From Aspidiotus rigidus (Eukaryota > Arthropoda > Insecta > Hemiptera > Diaspididae): a DNA stretch of 64,000 nt. The DNA lies in contig JAVHKY010000001.1 of the NCBI GenBank assembly GCA_035079385.1, forward strand, positions 12,672,501 to 12,736,500, read 5' to 3'. Each line of letters opens with the position of its first letter. The stretch's first letter is position 1. Under the pieces are notes generated by a model. That model saw only the letters and a program-made list of their open reading frames with translations, made no database searches and had not been told where the DNA came from. Of this stretch, positions 45,799 through 57,110 are shown one piece after another. A program made the position numbers and the translations under genes.

Positions 45799-46827
45799 CT
45801 ATTTGTTGATGTTTCGCGAACAAGGATAAAACGTTTGAGGTTTTTTGTGGTGGTTTTTCAAAAAAATCAAAGGATTTTAAAAAATCAAAGGATTTTTTTG
45901 GCGAAAAGAATTGTTTGGCAAATAGTGTTTAGTGGGCTCTGGAACGATCGCGGAACAATGGCAAAATGGTTCAAATGTCGCGTTAGGAAATGACAAAGAA
46001 ATCGCACTAATATCAAAAACACTGGAGCCGTAGATTGATTACAAAACAATAGCAGAACGGTGCGAATATCACAAAATACAAACTGCCGAGAATGAGGGAG
46101 AAATCGCACTTCAAAAATAATATTGCACACATGCAATCGGACGAACGTATCAACGGGAAAATATGAAGTTAGAAAAATCATGTAACGATTCCATAGGCTT
46201 AATACCGTGCACGTTTGGCAAGCGACAACAATGAGAAATAGCAGTCCCTGTCAGTCAAGATCGCGTAGTCAAACAGTAGCACTTTACTACGCGCACCCGC
46301 GTCTCTTCTCTCACCATATAGGAATGTCCATCAGCTGCGCCAAACTGGCAACATTGCAAAGACCTCCTTAGGTTCGTGTTAAGATAGGTCCTCCCTTCAA
46401 CTGAAAAATGAGACAGGAGACGTTTCACACATCTTTATACACAACATAAGCATATACACTGGGGGGTCCCTGTCTGACTTTATATGCCTAAGGAGGTCAA
46501 AACATTGACCGATGATTCTGAAAGCTTTCCCGGGGTTCTCCAACGGGTAGAAGCCGTTTCTCGCCACTAAACGAAAGGAGGTCATTGACAATGACCTCCC
46601 TTGAAAAAACGACCCCCCTTCGACTGGTTTTTGACGTGTTTCTGACCTCCCTAAGTACGCTTTACAAACACATGACAACGTTCAACTTGGAATAAGTAAC
46701 ATTGATAGAAACAGAATACGTCGAAGATTTAAGTAAGATTGATATTCGGTAATCATATATTTTCTATTTGGACAAGCTAATTTAACTTTGACCATAGGCG
46801 GGGAAAAATTATACAAATAGTCAGACC
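45799..46827. other. Intergenic region downstream of copy D
   Basis: No gene. Contains five AGGAGGTC/GACCTCC motifs (46362, 46493, 46575, 46592, 46645 approximately) scattered in both orientations, the same motif as in the 349-bp array. Confidence 0.4.
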
Positions 46828-48319
46828 TTACTTAGGTATCACGATTGCTTTAGCCGGATCTTCTGTGAATCGCCTGTTAATTAACAAATATTCAAGTCTT
46901 AAGGGTAACTTGTCTTCGGACCTCAATTCCTGTTGTCCTCTAAAAACATTGGATCTCGAGTCTAATTGTTGTTTGAAGGTGTTGAAAATTGGATGAAATT
47001 GTCCGTCGTTGTTGTTAGCCGGGCCAAATTGGACGTAAGGGTTACTACTCGCAGGCCCTGATTGAGGCTGTCCGACGTATTGTGGTGGGTACGATACACT
47101 ATTATAGTTTGGTTGACTCGAATTCATATTGGGGAGTGTTGTCGGTGCATACGGTACTGAAAAGTTTTCTGGATAAGTGTTCATGTTTGGCGGAGGTTTA
47201 GTCGATGCTGGGTAGTTATTGACTGTAGGGTGCTGCTTATAATTTTGCTTAGAATAGTCTTGGGCAGAGTCTGCGCCCGGATAATACTGTTTTTGACTCG
47301 CATCGACATTTGGATACGGGATTTTTGACGGTGGAGATGAATTAACAGAAGAAATTTCTGTCTCTGTCCCGTACGACTGAAGATGTTCTGAGGGCTTGTG
47401 TGAGTGAATTTGAACAGGTTCGGAATTGGCATCTTTGAACATAAACAGTACAAGACGGTACATTTTGGGTTTTTTGAGAGCGGATATATAACGAATAATC
47501 CTCTGCGGCATCATTCCTTCATTCTTGATCAAGTATCCGCACATTAAAACTGTCCTTTTCGTGTCGTACTTATACCTTTGTAAATGTACTCGCCTGAACT
47601 CGCACATCGGGGGGAATAGTTCATCAATTTCCCAATGAAGCTTTTGGAGTTCACTGTTCAACAGAGCGTATTCGCAAAATTCCGCCATTTTGGCTGGATC
47701 GCGGCAATAGAACTCGTATCTGTACTTTATAGTAGCTGAAACACGAGACTATATTGATTAAGAACACATTGTCATCGAAAGGTGGAAGATTGAGACAGAA
47801 GTAAGAAGTGGGGAAAAATACCAGTATTTGTGATTAACAAAACTCACCTGCATCATATTTTTGCTGGGCTATGGTAAGTTCTTTATCTACCTTGTTCTTA
47901 GTGCGATAATCACTCAACATAGCGAATACATTGCAGCCGATTTCCACATCTTTAGCTTTGGCGCTCAGTTCTTTTCTCATTTTTAGATTCTCTTCCAAAA
48001 GTTTGTATTTTCGATCACGACGTTTTATCGCTCTGTAGAAGAAATACTCGGTCTCATTGGCATCAAAAGCGTAATCCACGTCATCCCAAGCATTACGACC
48101 TTTGCGCCATGTATACTTCATCGAGTGTCCCGCACCAACGAACGCATCACCTATATCAACGAATGCGTAACCGAATTTCCTAACTGCTCTTCGGAAGTTT
48201 TGTCCTAATCTTCGTCTCTCAATGTACCAATCGAAGTCCCCACATTTAGCCTCCGGCCACAATTCAAAGAGTGCGATTGTTACAAAAATAATTTCGAATA
48301 ACGAATTCATTTTCAACAT
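46828..48319 (-). CDS. Secreted four-cysteine family protein, copy D
   Basis: Exon 1 is 48319-47848, exon 2 is 47735-46828, with a 112-bp phase-1 intron (donor GTGAGT, acceptor TTTCAG) at the family position; 459 residues from the first ATG (456 from the next, at 48310). Signal peptide MNSLFEIIFVTIALFELW, cleaved near residue 26-29. Exon 1 shows NETEYFFYRAIKRRDRK. Core cysteines are 168, 178, 202 and 223 (FYC, FCEY, MCEF, MCG), then YISALKKPKMYRLVLFMF. In the last block the usual CP is CG. The linker is Pro/Asn/Gln/Tyr-rich (YPPQYVGQPQ type), unlike any other copy. The tail is LPLRLEYLLINRRF. Confidence 0.85.
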
Positions 48320-48839
48320 TTTGAGAAAAAATAATCGAATAAATTTTGCACATCTTAAACTGCATGGCTACACTGATATCAATAGTCTCGTGTTTGAGCA
48401 GAATGTTTACGTTTACATACATATACATTAAGAACACCGTTGAAGAAAAATAAATAGATACCTTGGTGAAGTAACAGGCTGAACAAATCTGAATTTCCTT
48501 CTCGTGATCATCAAACTGTTCGAAATATTGCTATAGTGATGACCACGTATTAGACCACAGAACCGAAGCTTTCTCGAAAACTCACCAAGAAAGTGGACGA
48601 GTCAAAAGGAAGGAGGGATTATGAACTGAAAATTTCTGCTTCTTTTTGAATTTGGGATCTTCAAAGTATAATAGACTAATTTTGGGAAGGTATCTTCTCA
48701 GCGCTTTAAGGCTCGCCTATCGCGCGCACGGTTTATTTTCATGACCCCTCCCATATCGTGGGGTCGTTGGTTCGGCATACCTGTGCTACATAAAAACAAA
48801 ATAAACCAATTCTGTAAGTATCTCTTGATCTCAGCTTTT

Positions 48840-51800
48840 CCGCGTGGATTAAGTGAAACCTAATTTATTCGACATGAGCCGCAGCGTAGCTTCCCATATC
48901 CCACAAGTTAAGCTTACTGGTCGACCTTCATCCACCGAACCTGGAAATAGCCCTCAGATAAAATATTTTTCATCGTTCTTTGTTTCTTTACAACATCAAA
49001 GCTTATCGGAGAAAGGGGAAGAAACAACGCCTCAATTTCTGGGGTTTCAACTTCGATTTAACTCTCGCGTACGAGGTGGTCGCCAAAACTATTCCACCAC
49101 CCCTTCCTCCTATTTTTCTTCTTGTAGGCGAGAGATACTTCTTGCTCTACAATGAATATTTTTTGACATTTTCAATACCTTTACCGGCACCCCACCCTAC
49201 TATCGAAAATCCGCGAGGGCGGTTGTCCCGGTTGATGTGCTCAAAATCTTTGAACCATCGACCTAATCCAGAAATCTGCGAGACCAAAGTCGACTTCCCC
49301 AGTAGCAGCACACAGTACACAATGCTAAAGATTTTTAATTTCTAATCCTCACTTCTCTTGTTTTCCTGCTGAGAAAATTTGAAAACTTTTCTACTCGAAT
49401 GTTTATAAGCTTTGTATTGGATGATAAATTATATATCAAGTGCCAGATATTTATGTGTGACCGCTTAGTGCCGGTGATGTCGCACTAAACTCGCAGATAA
49501 AATTACGATTCGCGAGAAAGTACAAAAGTAAGCAGCCAAGCATCGAAGCACCGGTGCTTATCAAGTGACTTGGTAAGAAAGTTTTATTTGACGTCACACT
49601 TCGATAATATCACAAAATTCTGCTAGCTGAATTTCCTTCAATCTCTGCGTTTTCACTTTATTACGACATTTTTATTGTCTTCACCGGTACCCCGAATCCA
49701 AGACTTCGAGTTTCCCTATCACCCGTCAGTGGACCTGAAATCGTCGAACCATCTAACCTGATCAAGAATCTGCGAGTCCGACATTGAGTTCCCCTGTCCT
49801 AGCATACAATTTATTAGGTTATACTAGCTTAAAACGAGGCCTAATTAGGCCATGCCTACCATACGCCTCTGCTACACTCCTAATAATAAACTACACAAGA
49901 TTTCAATTAGGATCAATGCGTTTTTTAATTTTACGGTCATCCATCATAGAGAAATATACTCTTTGCGAGTATATTTCTCTATTTCAATTAGGCTTAGTAT
50001 ACAGCGACGTATACTAGATTATACAAAGCTCTGTCAGAAGACAGGGATGTTGACGACATCACGAACTAATGACGTCACGGATGTAGATGATGTCGCAATC
50101 TTGATCATGTCAGAGGAAAATTCAGGCTGATGACGTCAGGAACTAATGATATGACGGAGGGTTATGACGAAACAAGCGATTCAACAGATGATGATGACGT
50201 CATAAGGTCGAGGTTCAAACTGGTTTATGTCTTTACTGTGTTTTAATCCGCTATCGAAAAAATTCCCAAGTTTGAAACTAAGTTTCCTCTTTTTAATGTC
50301 ATTATATCACCACTCCAGACGTCTATTGGAAACTTGCGAGTCGCTCGCCTCGGGCGAGTCCGAGTCCATGACACCGCTCCCCCCCTCCTTCGTTGTAGAA
50401 TAGAATTCTACTAGTCCGGAAGATAAGAGAGAGGAATGTTGGTGACTTACAAGCTTGATAACGTCACAAGTAAATTCAAGCTGGTGACGTTACAGGAAGG
50501 TTCAACGAATGGTGAAGACGTCACCAGAAAGTTCAAACAAGTTAATTTCTTTACTGTGCTTTTATCCGCTATTGAAAATTCGCAAGTTTAAGACAGGGTT
50601 TTCTCTTTTTCAATATCTTTACAGGCGCCCCTGCCGTCTATTGGAAATCTACGAGTCAAAAGAGAATGACGTCACAAGCAGATTCAATGAGTGATGAAGA
50701 TGTCAGATGGAGGTCTAAACTGGTCCATATCCTCTCTGTGCTTTCATCCGTTATCGAAAATCCGCAAGTTTCAGATTGGGTTTCCTCTTACCGGCACCCC
50801 AGCCGTCTATTGGAAATCTGTAGTGTCCGAAAGAGAAGAAGAATGTTGAAGACGTCACGGGTGTTGATGACTTACAAGGTCTATGACATTACAGATAAAT
50901 TCAAGCAGATGACACCACGGACTAATGAAGTCACGCATAGTGATGACGTCACAAGCAGAACCATCGAATGATGGAAACGTCACAAAGGAGGTTCATGCTA
51001 ATTCATATCTTCATTGTGCCTTTATCCGTTATAAAAAATTTGCAAGTTAGAGAGTGTGTTTCCTCTTTTTAATACCGTTATTGGCACTCCAGCCGTCTAT
51101 TGAAAATCTGCGAGTCCGGGGTGGAGTTATGGAGTTCAAATCCCCCCCCCCCCCCCCGTTGTAGAGTAGAAACCTGTTAGTCCGAACGAGAAGAGAGAGG
51201 AGTATTGTTGACGTCATGAATTAATGATATCACAGATGTTGATGACGCTACAAACTTGATGACGTCATAGGTAAGTTCAAGCTGATAACGTCACAAGCAG
51301 ATTCAACAAAATGATGAATACGTCACAAGGAAGTTTAGGCTGGTTGATGTTTTTACTGTGCCTTTATCCGCTATCAAAATTTCGTAAGTTTAAGACCAGG
51401 TTTCCTCCTTTCAATATTTTCACCGGCTATCCAGCCGTCTATTGGAAATCTGCAAGTTCAACTGCTCGTATAATATTGGAAATCTGCGAGTCTCAATCCG
51501 AGTTGATTTCCCCACTCCTCAGACAAAAATATTACCAGGGATCCTCGACTTGAGTCAGAATAGTTAACTTATTATACTAGACCAAGGATGAGTCCCCGTC
51601 TCCCCGAATGCTGGTTACCTTGACCTACAGTATACCGGACTTATATTAGACTAAGAATAGGGACGAACTAGTGGGAGCAACCTAGTATACAGTCGACGAT
51701 CAGAATCGATTTATTGATGAAGGCCGAAGACATAATATACGTGATTCATTGGTCTTCTATGAAGCGGAGAAATTCCCTCTTTTTAGCTTGAAACTACGCT

Positions 51801-52060
51801 TAGCACACAATGTCCATAATTATTAACCTTCTGCTTTCTTCCGGTTGATGAACTTAGAATCCTTGACCCAATCCAAAAATCTGCGAATCCGAGAGAGAAA
51901 GAAGAAATAGTACGGTACTATAATTTGACGACACATCACAACGAGATTTAAGCTGATGACGTCACAAAGTGGCTTATGCTGGTTTATGCCCTCAGTGTTC
52001 CCTAATCCGCTGTCGAATATTGTTTTGTTTTGTGTCAACTGGTAGCTAGATCGAATCGAG
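48840..52060. repeat. Tandem/degenerate array rich in TGACGTCA between copies D and E
   Basis: A segment of the type TTTATCCGCTATCGAAAA followed by TTCCTCTTTTTAATAT, TTACCGGCACCCCAGCCGTC and TATTGGAAATCTGCGAGTC recurs about seven times (near 49165, 49680, 50290, 50610, 50790, 51050, 51400, with a partial copy near 52010), 180-350 bp apart. Between copies lie at least eight exact TGACGTCA palindromes. A 16-C run is at 51145-51160. Open frames here are short and lack motifs. Confidence 0.7.
49947..49981. repeat. Perfect 15-bp-arm hairpin
   Basis: TAGAGAAATATACTC pairs perfectly with GAGTATATTTCTCTA around the loop TTTGC. ATTTCAATTAGG occurs on both sides in direct orientation. Strong enough to extrude or to form a stable RNA stem-loop; no precursor evidence. 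Confidence 0.6.
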
Positions 52061-52309
52061 CAACTATAAAAATACATTAAAAATTATATTTATTTATTTG
52101 GCTCCGCCAGAACAATTTTTTTGAATCTCATAATTTATGATTCTTCACTAACTGCCAATTTCAAGCCAAGAAACCAATAATTTACACAAATTGAACCATT
52201 TTTTACATAATAACACATTAAAGAAAATACAATTAGTGGCAAGATATCAAGTGATCATCTTCACAAGAAGAAAAGGAAAACAAAAAATTAAATTTATAAC
52301 ATAGAAAAA

Positions 52310-55072
52310 TCAATCACGGAAATACTTTTCCTTTAGATCACGTGTATCTTTATTCAAAACCAGTGTCAGGATCCGCAGTGGCACCATTGCTTCCGCTTCT
52401 GCAGGCTTTTTCGAGAAAAGTGAAAAAATATTCTTCTTTTCTTTATCCGATTGTCGATCAGGGCTGGTGGATCCACTTCTTACACCTGGATACGTATTCG
52501 TTTGACGCGGTGGAGAACCAGATCCACCTCTCTGACTATTATCGAATTGTCGATCTGGGCTAGGGGACCTACTTTTTGCACCTTGAAAAAATCCGTTTTG
52601 CATTGGTGGAGAGCCAGACCCACCTTTTTGACTACTATCCATTTGTGGATCGGGGCTAGGAGACCTACTTTTTCCACCTTGAAACCATCCGTTTTGCTTG
52701 TGTGGAGAAACAGATCCACCTTTCTGACTACTATCTAATTGACGATCGGGACTAGATGGTTTATTTCCTCCTCCCCACCAATTGTTTTTACGTGTCGGAG
52801 GAGCGGGTTCACTCTTCAGATTTTCACTATATTGATAGTCAGGACTAGCAGACGGGCTATTTTGCACTCCTTGATATAACTCGGTTGGATACACTGGAGG
52901 ATAATAAACACCCTGGGGAGGAGGATAAACACCCTGGGGAGGATGATAAACACCCTGGGGAGGATTATAAACACCTTGGAGGGTGTTTTCAGACTGATGA
53001 TTCAGATAACTGGATTCGGTATTTTCAACCTGCGGTGGTGGTAAAGAAAGCCTCGAGTAATACTCATCATCGAAACCCATTGACAGTAAAGGAGAAACAA
53101 ACAAGTAAAACCGCATACGATTCTGTGGTGGGTTGTCAACAGATGTAATGTACATGTACCCTTGTTTTTCAATGGGTAACGGAGCTCCTGCAATTCTGAT
53201 TGGACATCTTAAAAAGGCACGCTGCGAACTCAAATCGTACTGCGGCAAATAAATAGGCATCAATTTACATTCGGGTTGATCTCTGTCAGTGATGACCGGG
53301 ACGACAGGAAATATCGCTTTTAATTCCTTGTTATATAGAGCCAGCCTGCAAAAGTCGGCGCGGCTTATTTGTGGATGATGGCAAAAGTATTCATGGTTTC
53401 GCAGGTCGTCCGCTGTTCGTGAAAAATATTTGAAAATTTCAATTAAATTAAAAGTAAGAAATTCTGAACTCAATTATTTTAATGATTAAATTATTTTCTA
53501 AATTACGGTTAAACATATCAAGAGAGAGATAATCCAACGATTAAATTTAAGTATTGCAACTCAAGGTTACTTTTTCGAGTGTCCCGCCTTCATTATTCTT
53601 ATGATTGTATGAATCTATTGCGAGACCTAAATGACTGAGTAATCCGGGCGCGCACTGAAGGGGGGATAGGCAGGTTCGAACCCCCTCGTAGGCTCTGAAA
53701 ATGAATTACCAAATAGTAATAAATTTTTTCAGCGCATTTCGTTTTGTTGTTTTTTCGAAAGGGAACATCCTCCCCCCCCCAAGGAAATTTCTGTGTGCGC
53801 GCCTGGAGTAATCCAATCAACTTTTTTCTGTTACTCTCACGAAAATGAGTTACAAGCTATTCTTGAACCGCATTATGATGATTAATGACCCTCATCAGTG
53901 AGTTTGAGAATATTATGTTATCTTTTCGGCTAAGCATTAATAAATTACTCTTAATCAAGTATCCCACCCAAAAAACTTATATGATATTCAAAGGTTGGAA
54001 GTAGCAAGGCTGCGAGCTCAGACGGTTCGATAATTCAAAAACTATGTGTAAGTTAATTCAAATTGCATTCTACTGTTAAGAGCAAACACATTGAATCCAT
54101 TCAACCACACCCCTCCGAAAATTACTCAAGAAAACTCTCAAACCAATTGTGGGAAATCTTGCTTCACAATACTTTGAGCAAATATCCCTCGCCTCATTCA
54201 GAATCGTTCAAACTACAGATGCCTCTCATTGACTCGAGTACGTGTTATAAAGTTCCACACTTGGCCTATGTTCAGAAGATGCAGAATTTTCCACCCTCTT
54301 GACCGCAGATTTTCATCTTGAATCTTCTAGCTTTGGCTCTATATCTTCCCGATTACCAAAATCGAGACTCTGGTATCTCCAAATACTTTTGAACATACTT
54401 TCCGAAGTCAATATTACTATTACTGCCAAAGTTTCTTTAACCAATTTACATGAACTCTCCTCCCTGGACTCCTTATCAACCGAATATTCGTTACGACTTT
54501 TACAAATCTTCTACTAACGATACAACAGGCGGCTACTAAAACAGCACTCCGTTCGACAACTTTAATTTGGAGTGTTCTTTAAACTCACCCGTCTGAATGT
54601 TTTGTTTTTCCATCTTCTTAACTTTCCTTCCGATAAAGAACCATCTGACAAGATTACGTAGCGCGTTGTAAATATTCAAGGTCCATATACCCTTTTTCGC
54701 TTCATCACGTTTTTTAATCTTTTGTGCCAACTCTTCACGCATGAAATCGATGGCGTCCTCGCGGGCTTTGTGCTCTTTTTGGAAATGATACGCCGCGTCC
54801 GGTGTGCCTAGAATGTATTCTTTGTTGTTGACCGCGGCACGAAAACGCATCCAGTCGTATTGGAAAATTCTACCCAAATTTATACAAGTGTTTCCCGCCC
54901 ACGTCTTAATATTCCTGAAAGCTCTCTTCACTGTCCACCAATCAATTTTGTCGGACACGTGTTTTCTGGTATATTTGTCCGACGATAAGCGTTTGTCAAC
55001 GCCACCGTCGCATTGGTTCCGCAGTCCGCTTAGAGCCACGACTGTGATCAGAATTGCTAACGAAAATTTCAT
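52310..55072 (-). CDS. Secreted four-cysteine family protein, copy E
   Basis: Exon 1 is 55072-54589, exon 2 is 53412-52310, with a 1176-bp phase-1 intron (donor GTGAGT, acceptor AACAG) that hosts a hAT-like MITE; 528 residues, the longest copy. Signal peptide MKFSLAILITVVALSGL, cleaved near residue 23. Exon 1 shows DAAYHFQKEHKAREDAID. Core cysteines are 172, 183, 210 and 231 (YFC, FCRL, ECKL, RCP), then YITSVDNPPQNRMRFYLF. The linker holds four heptads QGVYxPP and about three and a half copies of a ~32-residue unit with SPSPD, SQKGGSGSP and QNGFFQG. The tail is VPLRILTLVLNK. These repeats in a secreted protein could be cross-linking, matrix or binding modules; this is conjecture. Confidence 0.85.
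53645..53805. mobile_element. 161-bp hAT-like MITE in the copy E intron
   Basis: Terminal inverted repeats C(G/A)GGCGCGCAC are flanked by an 8-bp duplication GAGTAATC at 53637-53644 and 53806-53813, as produced by hAT transposases. The interior has a run of C near 53772-53780. It contains GGTTCGAACCC, which looks like a tRNA B box but has no tRNA around it. Confidence 0.82.
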
Positions 55073-55729
55073 GTTTGACAGTTTGAATTGAATCCGAAGA
55101 TAAGAGGAAACGAATAATGTACAGAAAAAATTCCCGACTAAGAATTTGAAAAACTACGTAACCAAATTGCTTTACCACCATTAGTAAACTCTGTTACCTA
55201 ACTTTATTTGAACAGATTTTGAACAAGCGGTATTGCGATAGAAGCAGAGGCGTGTTTGACTTGTGAGTAGTTGTTACCAAGACCGAAGTACATAACAAAA
55301 ATTATGATTCTGAACTTCTGACTTCCATGCTTGAACATCCTCTTAATCAGATCTACAAATATTGCAGAGAAGTGCAAGATTATTTGTTTGCCTTATTCTA
55401 GACTAGCTCTTCGATGGATCTGCATGGGGTAGCGAGCTCGCGCGTTCCCCGCTGCCATTGCAAGGTTTGCAATAACCTCTAAATTTTGTTTTTTCTGCCG
55501 AGACTAAAACAAGACACGCCTGAAACGAGAAACCTATCGTTTTTCTTTTTTCAAAAGGATTAACTGTTGATACCATTCATGCGGTACTTCATCAGTATGA
55601 CCGCGCGAGTATATTTGTCGTGTCGTAATCAGTGAATTCAGATGAGCTGGAAGTGGATTCGACCAGAAGTGATGCATCAAATCAAACTAACCCTCCAAAC
55701 TACCAAATAATACATAACACTGCGCCAAT

Positions 55730-57110
55730 TTTATAATGATGGTTTTGTTTTCAAGCTACACTCCAACTTGATGAAGGTGATATAAAGACATTGGCCATGC
55801 ACGTCGACTATACTACTAATTCTGGACTGATTTATGTTGGAAATGGGAACAAATCTTTCATTATTGAAATTAAATAACAAAAAAATATCGTTAAATATAG
55901 TATTATATTTGATAATTCTGAAAATCATTATAAATATTGAATGAAAATAATGATTTTGTAAATCATTAAAAGTTTTTCTATTTTGATTAACTAGATAATT
56001 TCACAGCAAAATTTACATTTCTAAATTTTTTCTATTATTGAAGGACTTAATGCCATAAGAAAACGGGTAAATTAAAAGTTATTATTTATAAAAATAAATT
56101 GACTAATCTTATATTATTTATTATTACAATAAATTTTTCATCCTGCCTAAAACATTCTTTAGATGATTTAAAAATTATCTTTAATATAATGGATAAATTC
56201 TCAATACTAACTAAACTTTGAAATTTAATTTTATTAATTCAATTAGGACAATGTAAACGATAAAGTAATAATTATATGAGTAATAATGAATGAAAAAGAA
56301 AATTATTAAAATTAATATAATCTTTGGAGAATCATATCAAATTAATTTAATTTCTTTTTGTATTATTTTTTAGCAAAATTATTGTTAATAAATAAAATTT
56401 AAAAATTTTGATATTCAAATTACTAAAAATATATTTTTTGAAATAATTTCAGAATATTTATTTGTAAAGATATTTTTTTTATTTCATTTATTTGTTCAAA
56501 ATTGAAAATATTTGCAACAATTTTTAGTGATTAAAATATTAATTCAATAATATATAAGTATTAGGTTTTAATTTAATAACATCTTATAATTTTTCATTTA
56601 TTTATTAATAACTAAATAATTTTAAAAATAATAAAATTAATTTTTTTAATGTTAATTGAAATATTTTGATTATCAACTCATCTTAATAATTTTTAATGAT
56701 AAATTTTTAAAAATAATGCAATAATTTAATACAAATTAATTTAGATAATGTATATTTCTTGATTTGACAAAAAAAAAAAATTAAAAAAATACTACACACT
56801 GTGTGTAATGTATTATTTTTTGTCAAATCAAGAAATATACATTATCTAAAACATGTGCCGTAACATTTTGGAACGCATTCGTGTTACAAATTAATTTACT
56901 TTATAAATATTATTGATTTAATTAAATAAATTATCTTTATCAAATTATTATTCATCTAAATAATTTTATTAATAATTCCTTAATAATTTATATATTTTTT
57001 CAAATTCATCATTAATAAAATTGATAATTTTATTTGTAATAATCTTTCCATATTGATTTAGAAATATTAATAATAAATTTTTATTTAGGTAATAGTTTTA
57101 AATATTATTT
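55730..57110. other. A/T-rich block
   Basis: About 1.4 kb of very A/T-rich sequence, similar in character to 29395-29870 but longer. No reading frame, repeat period or known gene. Holds the hairpin at 56740-56850. Confidence 0.5.
56740..56850. repeat. Long hairpin with 35-bp perfect arms
   Basis: TTTAGATAATGTATATTTC and 16 further bases pair perfectly with the right arm ending at 56850; the ~41-bp centre contains ACACACTGTGTGT, itself a palindrome. ACAAATTAATTTA occurs at 56731-56743 and again at about 56886-56898, suggesting insertion of a ~155-bp element with a duplication or a recombination event. Confidence 0.7.

Noticed and set aside
53660..53690. tRNA gene suggested by GGTTCGAACCC
   Set aside because: No A box, acceptor stem or cloverleaf can be drawn; the motif is interior to a hAT-like MITE.
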